Position numbers and translations under genes: made by a program. Shown here in pieces: positions 33,066 to 40,241 of a stretch of 64,000 nt of DNA. The stretch spans positions 9,326 through 73,325 of the forward strand of contig DBYJ01000060.1 of NCBI GenBank assembly GCA_002309805.1. Direction: 5' to 3'. The DNA comes from Bacteroidales bacterium UBA1189 (GTDB taxonomy: Bacteria; Bacteroidota; Bacteroidia; Bacteroidales; Bacteroidaceae). The notes under the pieces are model-generated. The model was not told the DNA's origin and searched no databases. It saw only the letters and a list, made by a program, of their open reading frames with translations. Numbering within the stretch: the first letter of the stretch is position 1; every line of letters begins with the position of its first letter.

Positions 33066-35705
33066 ATGAAGTTTTTTTCTTTCTTCTCCATTTTGTTCTC
33101 TGTTTGCGCTACGCTTATGGCGCAGACGGAGGGCGACGTGGCTCAGCTAGTGACGTATGCTGCCCGCATTAACTACTTCAACCGCCTCTGTCCGCAGGAG
33201 AAGGTCTATCTTCATTTCGACAACACGGCGTACTTCCAGGGTGAAACCATCTGGTATGCTGCCAACGTGGTGGATACCACTACAGGCGGCGAGGCTGCCA
33301 GCAAGGTGCTCTATGTGGAGTTGCTCTCGCCGACGGGTGTGGTGTTGAAGCAGCAAAAACTGAAGGTGGTTGACGGGCGTTGTCACGGCTCGTTCACTCT
33401 CATTGACAATGGCGTAAAGGAGGCCGTAGAGATGCGCGGTGCCATCGGCTACCCCAGCGGTTACTACCAGATCCGCGCCTACACTCGCGCCATGCTTAAC
33501 TTCGACGATGTCGGCGTCTTCTCGCGCGTCATCCCCGTCTATAAGGCTCCCGAGAAGGAGGGCGAATACGATGACCCCGTCATGGAGCGGTACACTTACC
33601 ACGAAGTGAACCGTCCAGACCCGAAGCGCTCGGAAAAGTTGGACAAACTCAACATCGGTTTCTATCCCGAGGGCGGTCACCTCATCAGCGGTCTTCCCTG
33701 TCGCATCGCCTTCAAGGCTACTGATAAGCATGGGCATGGCGTCAGCATCGAAGCCCTGACGGATGCCGACGGGAACAACCTCTCCATCCCCCTCCAGCAC
33801 AACGGCATGGGCAGTTTCACTTTCACGCCAGGGGAAAAGACGCAACGGTTGAGAGCCATCTATGGAGGGAAGAGTCATACCTTCACCTTGCCCAAGCCTG
33901 AGCCGGAAGGATGCACGCTTCAAATAATGGGGTCAACGAGTCAACGGGTCAACGAGCGAAGCTCAACGGGTGGGGACAGTCTAATCGTCAACTTTGCTGC
34001 TGCGGGAAGTCCATCGACTAAACTGCTGGGCTATACCCTCACCTCGCAGGGGAAGTGCCACGTTGTGGATACGCTTACCATCGGCACGCGAGGCTGCACC
34101 CGCTCTATCGCTACCGCATCCCTTCCCACGGGTGTCCATCAGCTCACCCTCTTCGATGCTGACGGCGCCATCTATGCCCAGCGCCTGCTCTTTATCGACA
34201 ACGGCATCCCCACCGAAACCGTTTCCGTTACTGCCGAGAAAGCCGACATCCACCCCTTCGACGAAATAAGGCTGAATTTAAATGTCAACAAGTCAACGAG
34301 TCGACGAGTCAACAAGCCGGCGACATTTTCGCTTGCTGTGCGCGATGCGGCTGACTATGGCACCGCCTATCGCGACGACATCCGCACCTATATGCTCCTC
34401 TCCTCCGAACTGAAAGGATTGATAGAAGAACCGGGGTGGTACTTTGGAGCCTCACCCCAACCCTCCCCTGAAGGGAAGGGAGCGGCGAGCGGAGGTAATC
34501 AAGTCACCCCTCCTTCAGGAGGGGAGGGGGAGGCTACTCCTTTAGGGGGGAGGCTTCAGGCTCTCGACCTTCTCATGCTCGTGCAGGGCTGGACACGGTA
34601 TAACTGGCGGCAGATGGCAGGGGTGGAGCCGTTCGAAATCCGACATTATACGGAGAGCCAGCTCGTGATTGACGGCTGGGCGTTCAGTCGCTACAAAGAA
34701 GTCCCTTTGGCAAACGTTAAGGTGGGCATCAACCTTTACTCCCCCGACCGCGACAAAAAGCAGCACGCCATCGTCACTACGGACAGCCTTGGTTACTGGA
34801 GCATTGGCGTCGATGATTTCGAAGGTGAGTGGGCGCTTTTCATTCAGACCAAGCAGCAGGAGAAGGGTAAGGAGAGTAACACCACCCGCATGAGGCTCGA
34901 ACGTTCCTCTGTTCCCGCCCTTCATGCCTATCAGCCCATTGAGACGTATATCCCCGACTATGTATGGAACGCTTCCGACATCGAAATACTTGAAGAAGAA
35001 GAGGACACGTTCGCCTTGCCCACCGATGCCCACGCCCTGCAGGAAGTGGAAGTGCAGGGTCGACGCAGATACATCGACTTTGCCACCTTCAAGGCCTACG
35101 ATGCCGACAAAGATACGGAACTCCTTTTGGACGAAGGACAATACACCTACAAAGTGTGGGACTACCTCAAGGAAAAAGGATACGAAATTGACTACGAGGA
35201 TGGAAAATACCGAGCACTACGAACCTTTTATATTCCCATTAGAGGCAAACATTTAGTTAGATATAAAAGAGCCTGGGACATTGACATGGAAAGGGTGAAG
35301 AGTGTTATCTTCTACAACAAACGTAGCGATTTCTTTGGCATTCCCGTAGTGCAACAGTTTATACCGATAGAAACTATAATGGAAGTCCTACAAAAAGATG
35401 GCGGTGCCTACGTAGTGGAGATACGGCTACATGAGAAGACTACCCGCAAAATTACCACCAAGAACTCCCGCCATACAACTTTTACAGGCTATAGCCCCGT
35501 CGTGGAGTTCTACGCCCCCACCTATCCAAATGGTCCTATTCCAGGCGACAAGGACTATCGCCGCACCATTTACTGGAATCCCGAAGTCATTACCGACGAG
35601 AACGGCTATGCTTCCGTCTCCTTCTACAACAACGGCTTTAGCCGTGCCCTCACCATCTCCGCCCAAGGCCTCACTCCCGACGGTGTGCCGATTATCAACA
35701 AATAA
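33066..35705 (+). CDS. Secreted MG2/alpha-2-macroglobulin-like Bacteroidota protein
   Basis: An 879-residue protein with a Sec signal (MKFFSFFSILFSVCATLMAQ). QEKVYLHFDNTAYFQGETIW opens an MG2-like domain, a type seen in Bacteroidota proteins that end in a carboxypeptidase-like plus TonB-plug-like region; the late part (EVEVQGRRRYIDFATFKAYD and KSVIFYNKRSDFFGIPVV) fits that second half. It probably acts at the outer membrane, but its partner is unknown. The gene carries three foreign repeat insertions in frame: octamer tracts at 33932-33976 (residues ~289-303) and 34284-34319 (~406-418), and a GC-rich palindrome at 34449-34555 (~461-497). Confidence 0.75.
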   Translation: MKFFSFFSILFSVCATLMAQTEGDVAQLVTYAARINYFNRLCPQEKVYLHFDNTAYFQGETIWYAANVVDTTTGGEAASKVLYVELLSPTGVVLKQQKLKVVDGRCHGSFTLIDNGVKEAVEMRGAIGYPSGYYQIRAYTRAMLNFDDVGVFSRVIPVYKAPEKEGEYDDPVMERYTYHEVNRPDPKRSEKLDKLNIGFYPEGGHLISGLPCRIAFKATDKHGHGVSIEALTDADGNNLSIPLQHNGMGSFTFTPGEKTQRLRAIYGGKSHTFTLPKPEPEGCTLQIMGSTSQRVNERSSTGGDSLIVNFAAAGSPSTKLLGYTLTSQGKCHVVDTLTIGTRGCTRSIATASLPTGVHQLTLFDADGAIYAQRLLFIDNGIPTETVSVTAEKADIHPFDEIRLNLNVNKSTSRRVNKPATFSLAVRDAADYGTAYRDDIRTYMLLSSELKGLIEEPGWYFGASPQPSPEGKGAASGGNQVTPPSGGEGEATPLGGRLQALDLLMLVQGWTRYNWRQMAGVEPFEIRHYTESQLVIDGWAFSRYKEVPLANVKVGINLYSPDRDKKQHAIVTTDSLGYWSIGVDDFEGEWALFIQTKQQEKGKESNTTRMRLERSSVPALHAYQPIETYIPDYVWNASDIEILEEEEDTFALPTDAHALQEVEVQGRRRYIDFATFKAYDADKDTELLLDEGQYTYKVWDYLKEKGYEIDYEDGKYRALRTFYIPIRGKHLVRYKRAWDIDMERVKSVIFYNKRSDFFGIPVVQQFIPIETIMEVLQKDGGAYVVEIRLHEKTTRKITTKNSRHTTFTGYSPVVEFYAPTYPNGPIPGDKDYRRTIYWNPEVITDENGYASVSFYNNGFSRALTISAQGLTPDGVPIINK
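33932..33976. repeat. In-frame GTCAACGA octamer tract
   Basis: Units GTCAACGA, GTCAACGG, GTCAACGA, then a degenerate copy. Encodes STSQRVNERSSTGG in the MG2-like protein, low-complexity sequence between beta-rich segments. Confidence 0.75.
34284..34319. repeat. Second in-frame GTCAACAA octamer tract
   Basis: GTCAACAA, GTCAACGA, GTCGACGA, GTCAACAA. Encodes VNKSTSRRVNKP in the same protein. Confidence 0.78.
34449..34555. repeat. GC-rich palindromic repeat inserted in frame in the MG2-like gene
   Basis: Contains CTCCCCTGAAGGGAAGGGAG and CCCCTCCTTCAGGAGGGG, then GGGGGAGGCT. The encoded segment (PQPSPEGKGAASGGNQVTPP and SGGEGEATPLGGRLQ) is Pro/Gly-rich and interrupts an otherwise ordinary domain. 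Confidence 0.85.
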
Positions 35706-35739
35706 CTCCCCTCTTTTTTCATTTGCTTACTTTTTCTTT

Positions 35740-35763
35740 GAGGCGCGGCATTTGCCGCGCCTC
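35740..35763 (+). terminator. Terminator hairpin after the MG2-like gene
   Basis: GAGGCGCGGC (35740-35749), loop ATTT, GCCGCGCCTC (35754-35763). The 10-bp GC-rich stem is followed by only a modest T content (TGCTTGTTTA). Confidence 0.6.
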
Positions 35764-35914
35764 TGCTTGTTTAGTGGGGGTGCTTCTGCTGATTTCCCCG
35801 CTGCTCGTGATGAGTAGTGGGGGCTGTTCAGGAGGATTGAATAGCTTACGATGCAGCGATTCTGCTCTTTTCCGCGCCTTCGCTGACAAGCAGTAGGAGC
35901 TGTGACAGCCGGAA

Positions 35915-35956
35915 CTAAAAAGAGTAAGGCGACGCCCAGAGTGGGCATCGCCTTAC
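35915..35956 (-). terminator. gap terminator
   Basis: GTAAGGCGACGCCCA (35924-35938) pairs with 35942-35956 with one mismatch. On the minus strand it is followed by CTCTTTTTAG, giving a good factor-independent terminator 26 bp after the gap stop. Confidence 0.8.
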
Positions 35957-35981
35957 GGATGACAATGTGAGTGGGGAAGGA

Positions 35982-36980
35982 TTACTTCATGATGACGCGA
36001 GCCATCTCGAGGACCTTGTTGCTGTAGCCCCATTCGTTGTCGTACCAAGCGCAGACCTTGACGAATGTCGGGTCGAGCTGGATGCCGGCCTTGACGTCGA
36101 AGATGGAGGTACGCGGGTCGTTGCGGAAGTCGGTGCTGACAACGGCTTCGTCGGTGTAGCCGAGGACACCCTTCAGCTCGCCTTCAGAAGCTTCCTTCAT
36201 GGCAGCGCAAATCTCGTCGTAGGTGGCGGGCTTTGCGAGCTCGCAGGTGAGGTCAACGAAGCTGACATCCGAGGTGGGGACGCGGAGGGACATGCCGGTG
36301 AGCTTGCCGTTCAGGACGGGGAGCACCTTGCCGACAGCCTTGGCTGCGCCGGTGGAGCTGGGGATGATGTTCTCCAGGATGCCACGGCCGCCGCGCCAAT
36401 CCTTCTTGGAGGGGCCGTCAACGGTCTTCTGCGTAGCAGTAGCAGCGTGAACGGTGGTCATAAGGCCACGGACGATGCCGAACTTGTCGTTCAGGACCTT
36501 GCTGATGGGGGCAAGGCAGTTGGTGGTGCAGCTGGCGTTGCTGATGATGGTCTGGCCAGCATAGGTCTCGTGGTTGACACCATAGACGAACATCGGGGTG
36601 GCATCCTTCGAGGGAGCGGACATGATGACCTTCTTGGCACCAGCCTTTATGTGTGCCTCAGCGAGTTCGGCGGTGAGGAAGAAACCAGTAGACTCGACGA
36701 CGACGTCAGCGCCCAGGGCACCCCAAGTGATGTTGATGGGATCCTTCTCGGCGAAGACCTGAATCTTATGGCCATCGACGATCATGTAGTTGCCCTCGAC
36801 CTTAATGTCGTGGTTGAACTGGCCGTGTACGGAATCGTACTTCAGCATGTAGGCCAGATAGTCGGGATCGAGCAGGTCGTTGATACCGACGACCTCAATG
36901 TCCTTACCAAAATTCTCAACTGCTGCACGGAAAACCATACGTCCGATGCGGCCGAAACCATTAATACCAAGTTTAATCAT
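35982..36980 (-). CDS. gap: Glyceraldehyde-3-phosphate dehydrogenase, type I
   Basis: Glycolytic enzyme of 332 residues converting glyceraldehyde-3-phosphate to 1,3-bisphosphoglycerate with NAD+. The NAD site GINGFGRIGRMVFRA, the catalytic ASCTTNCLAP (Cys about residue 150) and TVHAATATQKTVDGPSKKDW are all intact. Asp in GINDLLD favours NAD+ over NADP+. The gene is monocistronic: its own terminator follows and mscL is divergent. A TAATTTTG box at 37050-37057 (minus) may be its promoter, without a clear -33 element. Confidence 0.97.
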   Translation of the reverse strand: MIKLGINGFGRIGRMVFRAAVENFGKDIEVVGINDLLDPDYLAYMLKYDSVHGQFNHDIKVEGNYMIVDGHKIQVFAEKDPINITWGALGADVVVESTGFFLTAELAEAHIKAGAKKVIMSAPSKDATPMFVYGVNHETYAGQTIISNASCTTNCLAPISKVLNDKFGIVRGLMTTVHAATATQKTVDGPSKKDWRGGRGILENIIPSSTGAAKAVGKVLPVLNGKLTGMSLRVPTSDVSFVDLTCELAKPATYDEICAAMKEASEGELKGVLGYTDEAVVSTDFRNDPRTSIFDVKAGIQLDPTFVKVCAWYDNEWGYSNKVLEMARVIMK

Positions 36981-37108
36981 TGTACTTAAAATTTGAGGTT
37001 ATAAAACTAAAAAAATCACTTTTTCGAAATTTATTTCTGAAAAACGGCGCAAAATTAAGAATTTCTTTTTATATTTGCACGAAATTTCATTTAAAAAGAG
37101 TAAAAATC

Positions 37109-37573
37109 ATGGCAAAAAGTAAATTCTTACAGGAGTTCAAGGACTTCGCAATGAAAGGAAATGTGGTAGATATGGCTGTCGGTGTGGTCATTGGCGGCGC
37201 GTTTGGCAAAATCGTCTCATCGTTGGTTAGCGATGTCATCATGCCCGCCATCGGTGCACTGATGGGCGGACTGGACTTCACAACCCTGCGCTGGGTCATC
37301 AAGCCGGCTTACACTACCGAGGCCGGCAAGGAAATCGCTGAGGCTGCCCTCAATTATGGCAACTTCATCCAGACAGTGGTTGACTTCCTCATCATCGCCT
37401 TCTCCATCTTCCTCGTCATCCGCGCCATCGCCAAGATGAACGCCAAGAAGAAGGCTGCCGAGGAGGCCGCTGCCGCCGCTGCTGCTGCCGCTGCACCTGC
37501 TCCCGAACCCACGAAGGAGGAAGTGCTGCTCGGCGAAATCCGCGACCTGCTGAAAAAACAGGCAGAGAAGTAA
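37109..37573 (+). CDS. mscL: Large-conductance mechanosensitive channel MscL
   Basis: Osmotic safety-valve channel of the inner membrane, 154 residues from MAKSKFLQEFKDFAMKGNVV. The gating helix DMAVGVVIGGAFGKIVSSLV and the second span VDFLIIAFSIFLVIRAIAKM are conserved. A very Ala-rich linker precedes the C-terminal helix KEEVLLGEIRDLLKKQAEK. The frame extends upstream to 36980, but that part overlaps the gap promoter region and lacks family sequence. TATATTTG at 37070-37077 may be its -7 box. A heptamer-built hairpin follows the stop. Confidence 0.96.
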   Translation: MAKSKFLQEFKDFAMKGNVVDMAVGVVIGGAFGKIVSSLVSDVIMPAIGALMGGLDFTTLRWVIKPAYTTEAGKEIAEAALNYGNFIQTVVDFLIIAFSIFLVIRAIAKMNAKKKAAEEAAAAAAAAAAPAPEPTKEEVLLGEIRDLLKKQAEK

Positions 37574-37587
37574 AGAAGATTGAAAGG

Positions 37588-37689
37588 GTTTAATGTTTAA
37601 CGTTTTTCCTTGGTTTAACGTAGAACGTTTAACGTTTAACGAAAGCCAAAGGACGTGTGCGTTAAACATTAAACCTTAAACATTAAACG
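37588..37689. repeat. Inverted repeat built from GTTTAAC heptamers, between mscL and guaA
   Basis: The left arm (37588-37641) contains GTTTAATGTTTAACG and two further GTTTAACG units; the right arm (37660-37689) is CGTTAAACATTAAAC and a second near copy. The 15-bp word at 37588-37602 is the exact reverse complement of 37660-37674. Same architecture as 7499-7584 and 39367-39505 but a different unit. Confidence 0.8.
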
Positions 37690-37706
37690 AGAATTAAAAA
37701 GGAAAC

Positions 37707-38693
37707 ATGACAACATCAGGTAATGTTCGTCCGGCTGACATGGTGCGCATCACCACGCCGGCTCTGGCAGAGAAATTCATAGAGGAACAACTGGCCGCCC
37801 TGCGTGCCCAGATAGGTGACAAGAAAGTGTTGCTGGCGCTGAGCGGAGGCGTTGATTCGTCCGTTGTGGCAGCCCTGCTTATCAAGGCTGTCGGACAGCA
37901 GCTCGTCTGCGTACATGTCAACCACGGCCTGCTGCGCAAGGGCGAACCTGAGCAGGTCGTCAGCGTGTTCCGCGGCGAAATGAATGCCAACCTCATCTAT
38001 GTGGATGCCGTGGACCGCTTCCTCGACAAGCTTGCAGGCGTCGCCGACCCTGAGCAAAAGCGCAAGATCATCGGCTCGGAGTTCATCCGCGTCTTCGAGG
38101 AGGAAGCCCGCAAGCTCGAAGGCATCGAGTTCCTTGCCCAGGGCACCATCTACCCCGACATCGTGGAGAGCGGACCCGTCAAGAGCCATCATAACGTGGG
38201 CGGACTGCCCGACGACCTGAAGTTCGAGCTCGTCGAACCCATCAAGCTGCTCTTCAAGGATGAGGTGCGCGTCGTAGGCAAGGCTCTCGGACTGCCTGAC
38301 AATATGGTCTATCGTCAGCCCTTCCCCGGCCCTGGACTGGGCGTGCGCTGCACGGGTGCCATCACCCGCGACAGACTGGAGGCTGTGCGTGAGTCGGATG
38401 CCATCCTGCGTGAGGAGTTCGCCAAGAACGGCCTCGAGGGCAAGGTTTGGCAGTACTTCACCATTGTCCCTGACTATCGCTCTACGGGTGTGAAGAACGA
38501 CAAGCGCTCGTGGGAGTGGCCCGTCGTCATCCGTGCGGTGAACACCCGCGATGCTATGACTGCAACCGTTGAACCTGTTCCCTTTGATTTACTCCAGCAC
38601 ATCACCGCCCGCATCGTCTCCGAGGTGAAAGGCGTCAACCGTGTCCTCTTTGACCTGACGCCCAAACCCACTGGAACCATCGAGTGGGAGTAA
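37707..38693 (+). CDS. guaA: GMP synthase, ATP-pyrophosphatase (synthetase) subunit only
   Basis: A 328-residue protein corresponding to the PP-loop synthetase and dimerisation domains of GMP synthase, which aminates XMP to GMP. The PP-loop is LLALSGGVDSSVVAALL. VNHGLLRKGEPEQVV, AQGTIYPDIVESG, SHHNVGG, FPGPGLGVR and the end GVNRVLFDLTPKPTGTIEWE match the family. The glutamine amidotransferase domain (about 190 residues) normally fused in front in bacteria is absent, and no such domain is encoded next to it. Either a separate amidotransferase exists elsewhere, the enzyme uses ammonia, or a full-length guaA also exists. Confidence 0.88.
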   Translation: MTTSGNVRPADMVRITTPALAEKFIEEQLAALRAQIGDKKVLLALSGGVDSSVVAALLIKAVGQQLVCVHVNHGLLRKGEPEQVVSVFRGEMNANLIYVDAVDRFLDKLAGVADPEQKRKIIGSEFIRVFEEEARKLEGIEFLAQGTIYPDIVESGPVKSHHNVGGLPDDLKFELVEPIKLLFKDEVRVVGKALGLPDNMVYRQPFPGPGLGVRCTGAITRDRLEAVRESDAILREEFAKNGLEGKVWQYFTIVPDYRSTGVKNDKRSWEWPVVIRAVNTRDAMTATVEPVPFDLLQHITARIVSEVKGVNRVLFDLTPKPTGTIEWE

Positions 38694-38718
38694 AACGAAA
38701 GAAGAAGGAAAATAAGAA

Positions 38719-39360
38719 ATGAACCTGTTCACCAGACTGTTCGGCAAGAAGAATGCCGAAGAGAAAATCAAGGTGGGCACCATGGAGGATTTCATGGTGC
38801 TCATCCGAGTGTACTATCAGGCCGTCATGGCGTCGAACATCGGCATCACCAACATCAACATGCTGCCCGACCTCGCCATGTTCAAGCGCTCGCTGAAGAT
38901 TCCTACACAGAATAACAAGCTCGGCCTGGCAGAAAAGTCGCACTGCCGCAAGATGCTAATGCAACTCTACGGCATCAGTGACGGCTTCTTCAAGGAAATC
39001 GACACGTCCATCAAGAAGAACTGCCGCAACATCAACGATGTCAACGGCTACTTCTTCCGCTTCCAGCAGTTCAACGAGAACCTGATGATGCTTGTGGGCA
39101 ACCTGATGAAGTGGAAGTTCCGCACGCCCGGCTTCATGAAGAAAGCCCTCCATGCCCTCACGGAACAGACCATCAGCGACATCCTGACGAAGAACAAGTG
39201 GAAGGACGAGGCGACGTACAAGACCGTGGGCATCGTGCGCCAGTTGCAGCAGCAGCTGGGCTATTCGGCTGACTGGATGACGGAATTCGTCTATAACGTC
39301 GTCCGCCTTGCCAAGAAGGAGAAACGCCCAGCCCAGCAGCCCGACGAGAAGAAAAAATGA
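38719..39360 (+). CDS. Conserved hypothetical protein
   Basis: A 213-residue soluble, basic, mostly helical protein (MNLFTRLFGKKNAEEKIKVG ... KKEKRPAQQPDEKKK). I do not recognise a domain. There is no signal peptide or membrane span. It follows guaA by 25 bp on the same strand and precedes a repeat hairpin and the zapB-like/zapA pair, so it may belong to a housekeeping cluster. Confidence 0.7.
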   Translation: MNLFTRLFGKKNAEEKIKVGTMEDFMVLIRVYYQAVMASNIGITNINMLPDLAMFKRSLKIPTQNNKLGLAEKSHCRKMLMQLYGISDGFFKEIDTSIKKNCRNINDVNGYFFRFQQFNENLMMLVGNLMKWKFRTPGFMKKALHALTEQTISDILTKNKWKDEATYKTVGIVRQLQQQLGYSADWMTEFVYNVVRLAKKEKRPAQQPDEKKK

Positions 39361-39366
39361 AAGGGA

Positions 39367-39505
39367 TTTACAATTTGACGATTTACTATTTACAATTTAT
39401 TTTTCAATTGGATTATTTGGTAATTTCCGTCAGGCGCATCATAAATAATCAATTATCAAAATAGTAAAATAAATCGTCAATCGTAAATTGTCAAATCGTA
39501 AATAA
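39367..39505. repeat. Inverted repeat built from ATTTACA-type heptamers
   Basis: The left part (39367-39420) reads as CAATTTGACGATTTACTATT and similar 7-bp units. The right part (39443-39505) is close to its reverse complement (AAATCGTCAATCGTAAATTG). It forms a long imperfect hairpin between the hypothetical gene and the zapB-like gene. Confidence 0.7.
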
Positions 39506-39513
39506 AAAAAGGT

Positions 39514-39810
39514 ATGACGCACGACGACGAAATCCTGTTTGACGCCTTCGAAGAGAAGCTGCACCAGCTCATCGGACGGCACGATGCCCTCAAGGCCGAG
39601 AACCTTGAGCTGCGTGCCCGTCTCGATACCGTCAGTGCCGACCTGACGAAGGCGCGCGAGGATTATGCCGCACTGGAGCAGTCGTACCTCAACCTGAAGA
39701 CAAGCCGTGTGCTCGAAGGCATCGATATGGAAGACGTTAGCGACACCCGCGACAGGATTGCGCGGCTGGTGCGTGAAGTGGACCACTGCATCGCCCTGCT
39801 CAATGCGTAG
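39514..39810 (+). CDS. Coiled-coil protein preceding zapA (ZapB-like)
   Basis: A 98-residue acidic coiled-coil protein: EEKLHQLIGRHDALKAENLE and SADLTKAREDYAALEQSYLN show continuous heptads. It stands 49 bp before zapA on the same strand. A small coiled-coil protein directly before zapA is common in Bacteroidales and is thought to be a Z-ring associated partner, but the assignment rests on position and coiled-coil character only. Confidence 0.7.
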   Translation: MTHDDEILFDAFEEKLHQLIGRHDALKAENLELRARLDTVSADLTKAREDYAALEQSYLNLKTSRVLEGIDMEDVSDTRDRIARLVREVDHCIALLNA

Positions 39811-39859
39811 CGGAAAGCCCTATATATAATAAGGTATAAAGATCCTCACCCCGCAGACG

Positions 39860-40180
39860 ATGGACGACAAACTGAGAATAAAACTGCTGATAGGCGATGC
39901 GAACTACCCGCTGCGCATCAATCGTGCTGACGAGCAACTTTACCGCGATGCTGCGCGGCATATCAACGATATGCTGAACCGCTATCGCGAGACCTTTCCT
40001 GGACTCAGCAAGGAGCAGTATCTGGCTATGGTAGCCCTCCACTTCAGCTATATGAACATGGAGCACCAGCACGACAACGACACTGCCCCCTTCGCCGAAC
40101 GCCTCCAGCAGTCCATCAGCCTGCTGACAGACTACCTCGCGGACGAACCGCAGGAAAATCAGAAACCCATAAACCCGTAA
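39860..40180 (+). CDS. zapA: Cell division protein ZapA
   Basis: A 106-residue FtsZ-ring stabiliser. The beta-alpha head domain (KLRIKLLIGDANYPLRINRA, EEQLYRDAA-like EQLYRDAARHINDMLNRYR) is followed by the coiled-coil part. The motif YLAMVALHFSY fits the family. Length is normal. It is downstream of the zapB-like gene and 61 bp before rny; the spacer has a small 7-bp hairpin (40208-40224). Confidence 0.88.
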   Translation: MDDKLRIKLLIGDANYPLRINRADEQLYRDAARHINDMLNRYRETFPGLSKEQYLAMVALHFSYMNMEHQHDNDTAPFAERLQQSISLLTDYLADEPQENQKPINP

Positions 40181-40241
40181 AACCCCTTAAACAAAATATC
40201 AACAAACCTCTGCCACAGGCAGAGACAAACAGAAAAGTAAC

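Noticed and set aside
37574..37706. guaA as a pseudogene or frameshifted fusion
   Set aside because: The spacer upstream is a heptamer repeat without amidotransferase sequence in any frame; the synthetase frame has a clean start.
40181..40241. 6S RNA between zapA and rny
   Set aside because: The spacer is only about 60 nt and holds a single 7-bp hairpin, far too short for 6S RNA.
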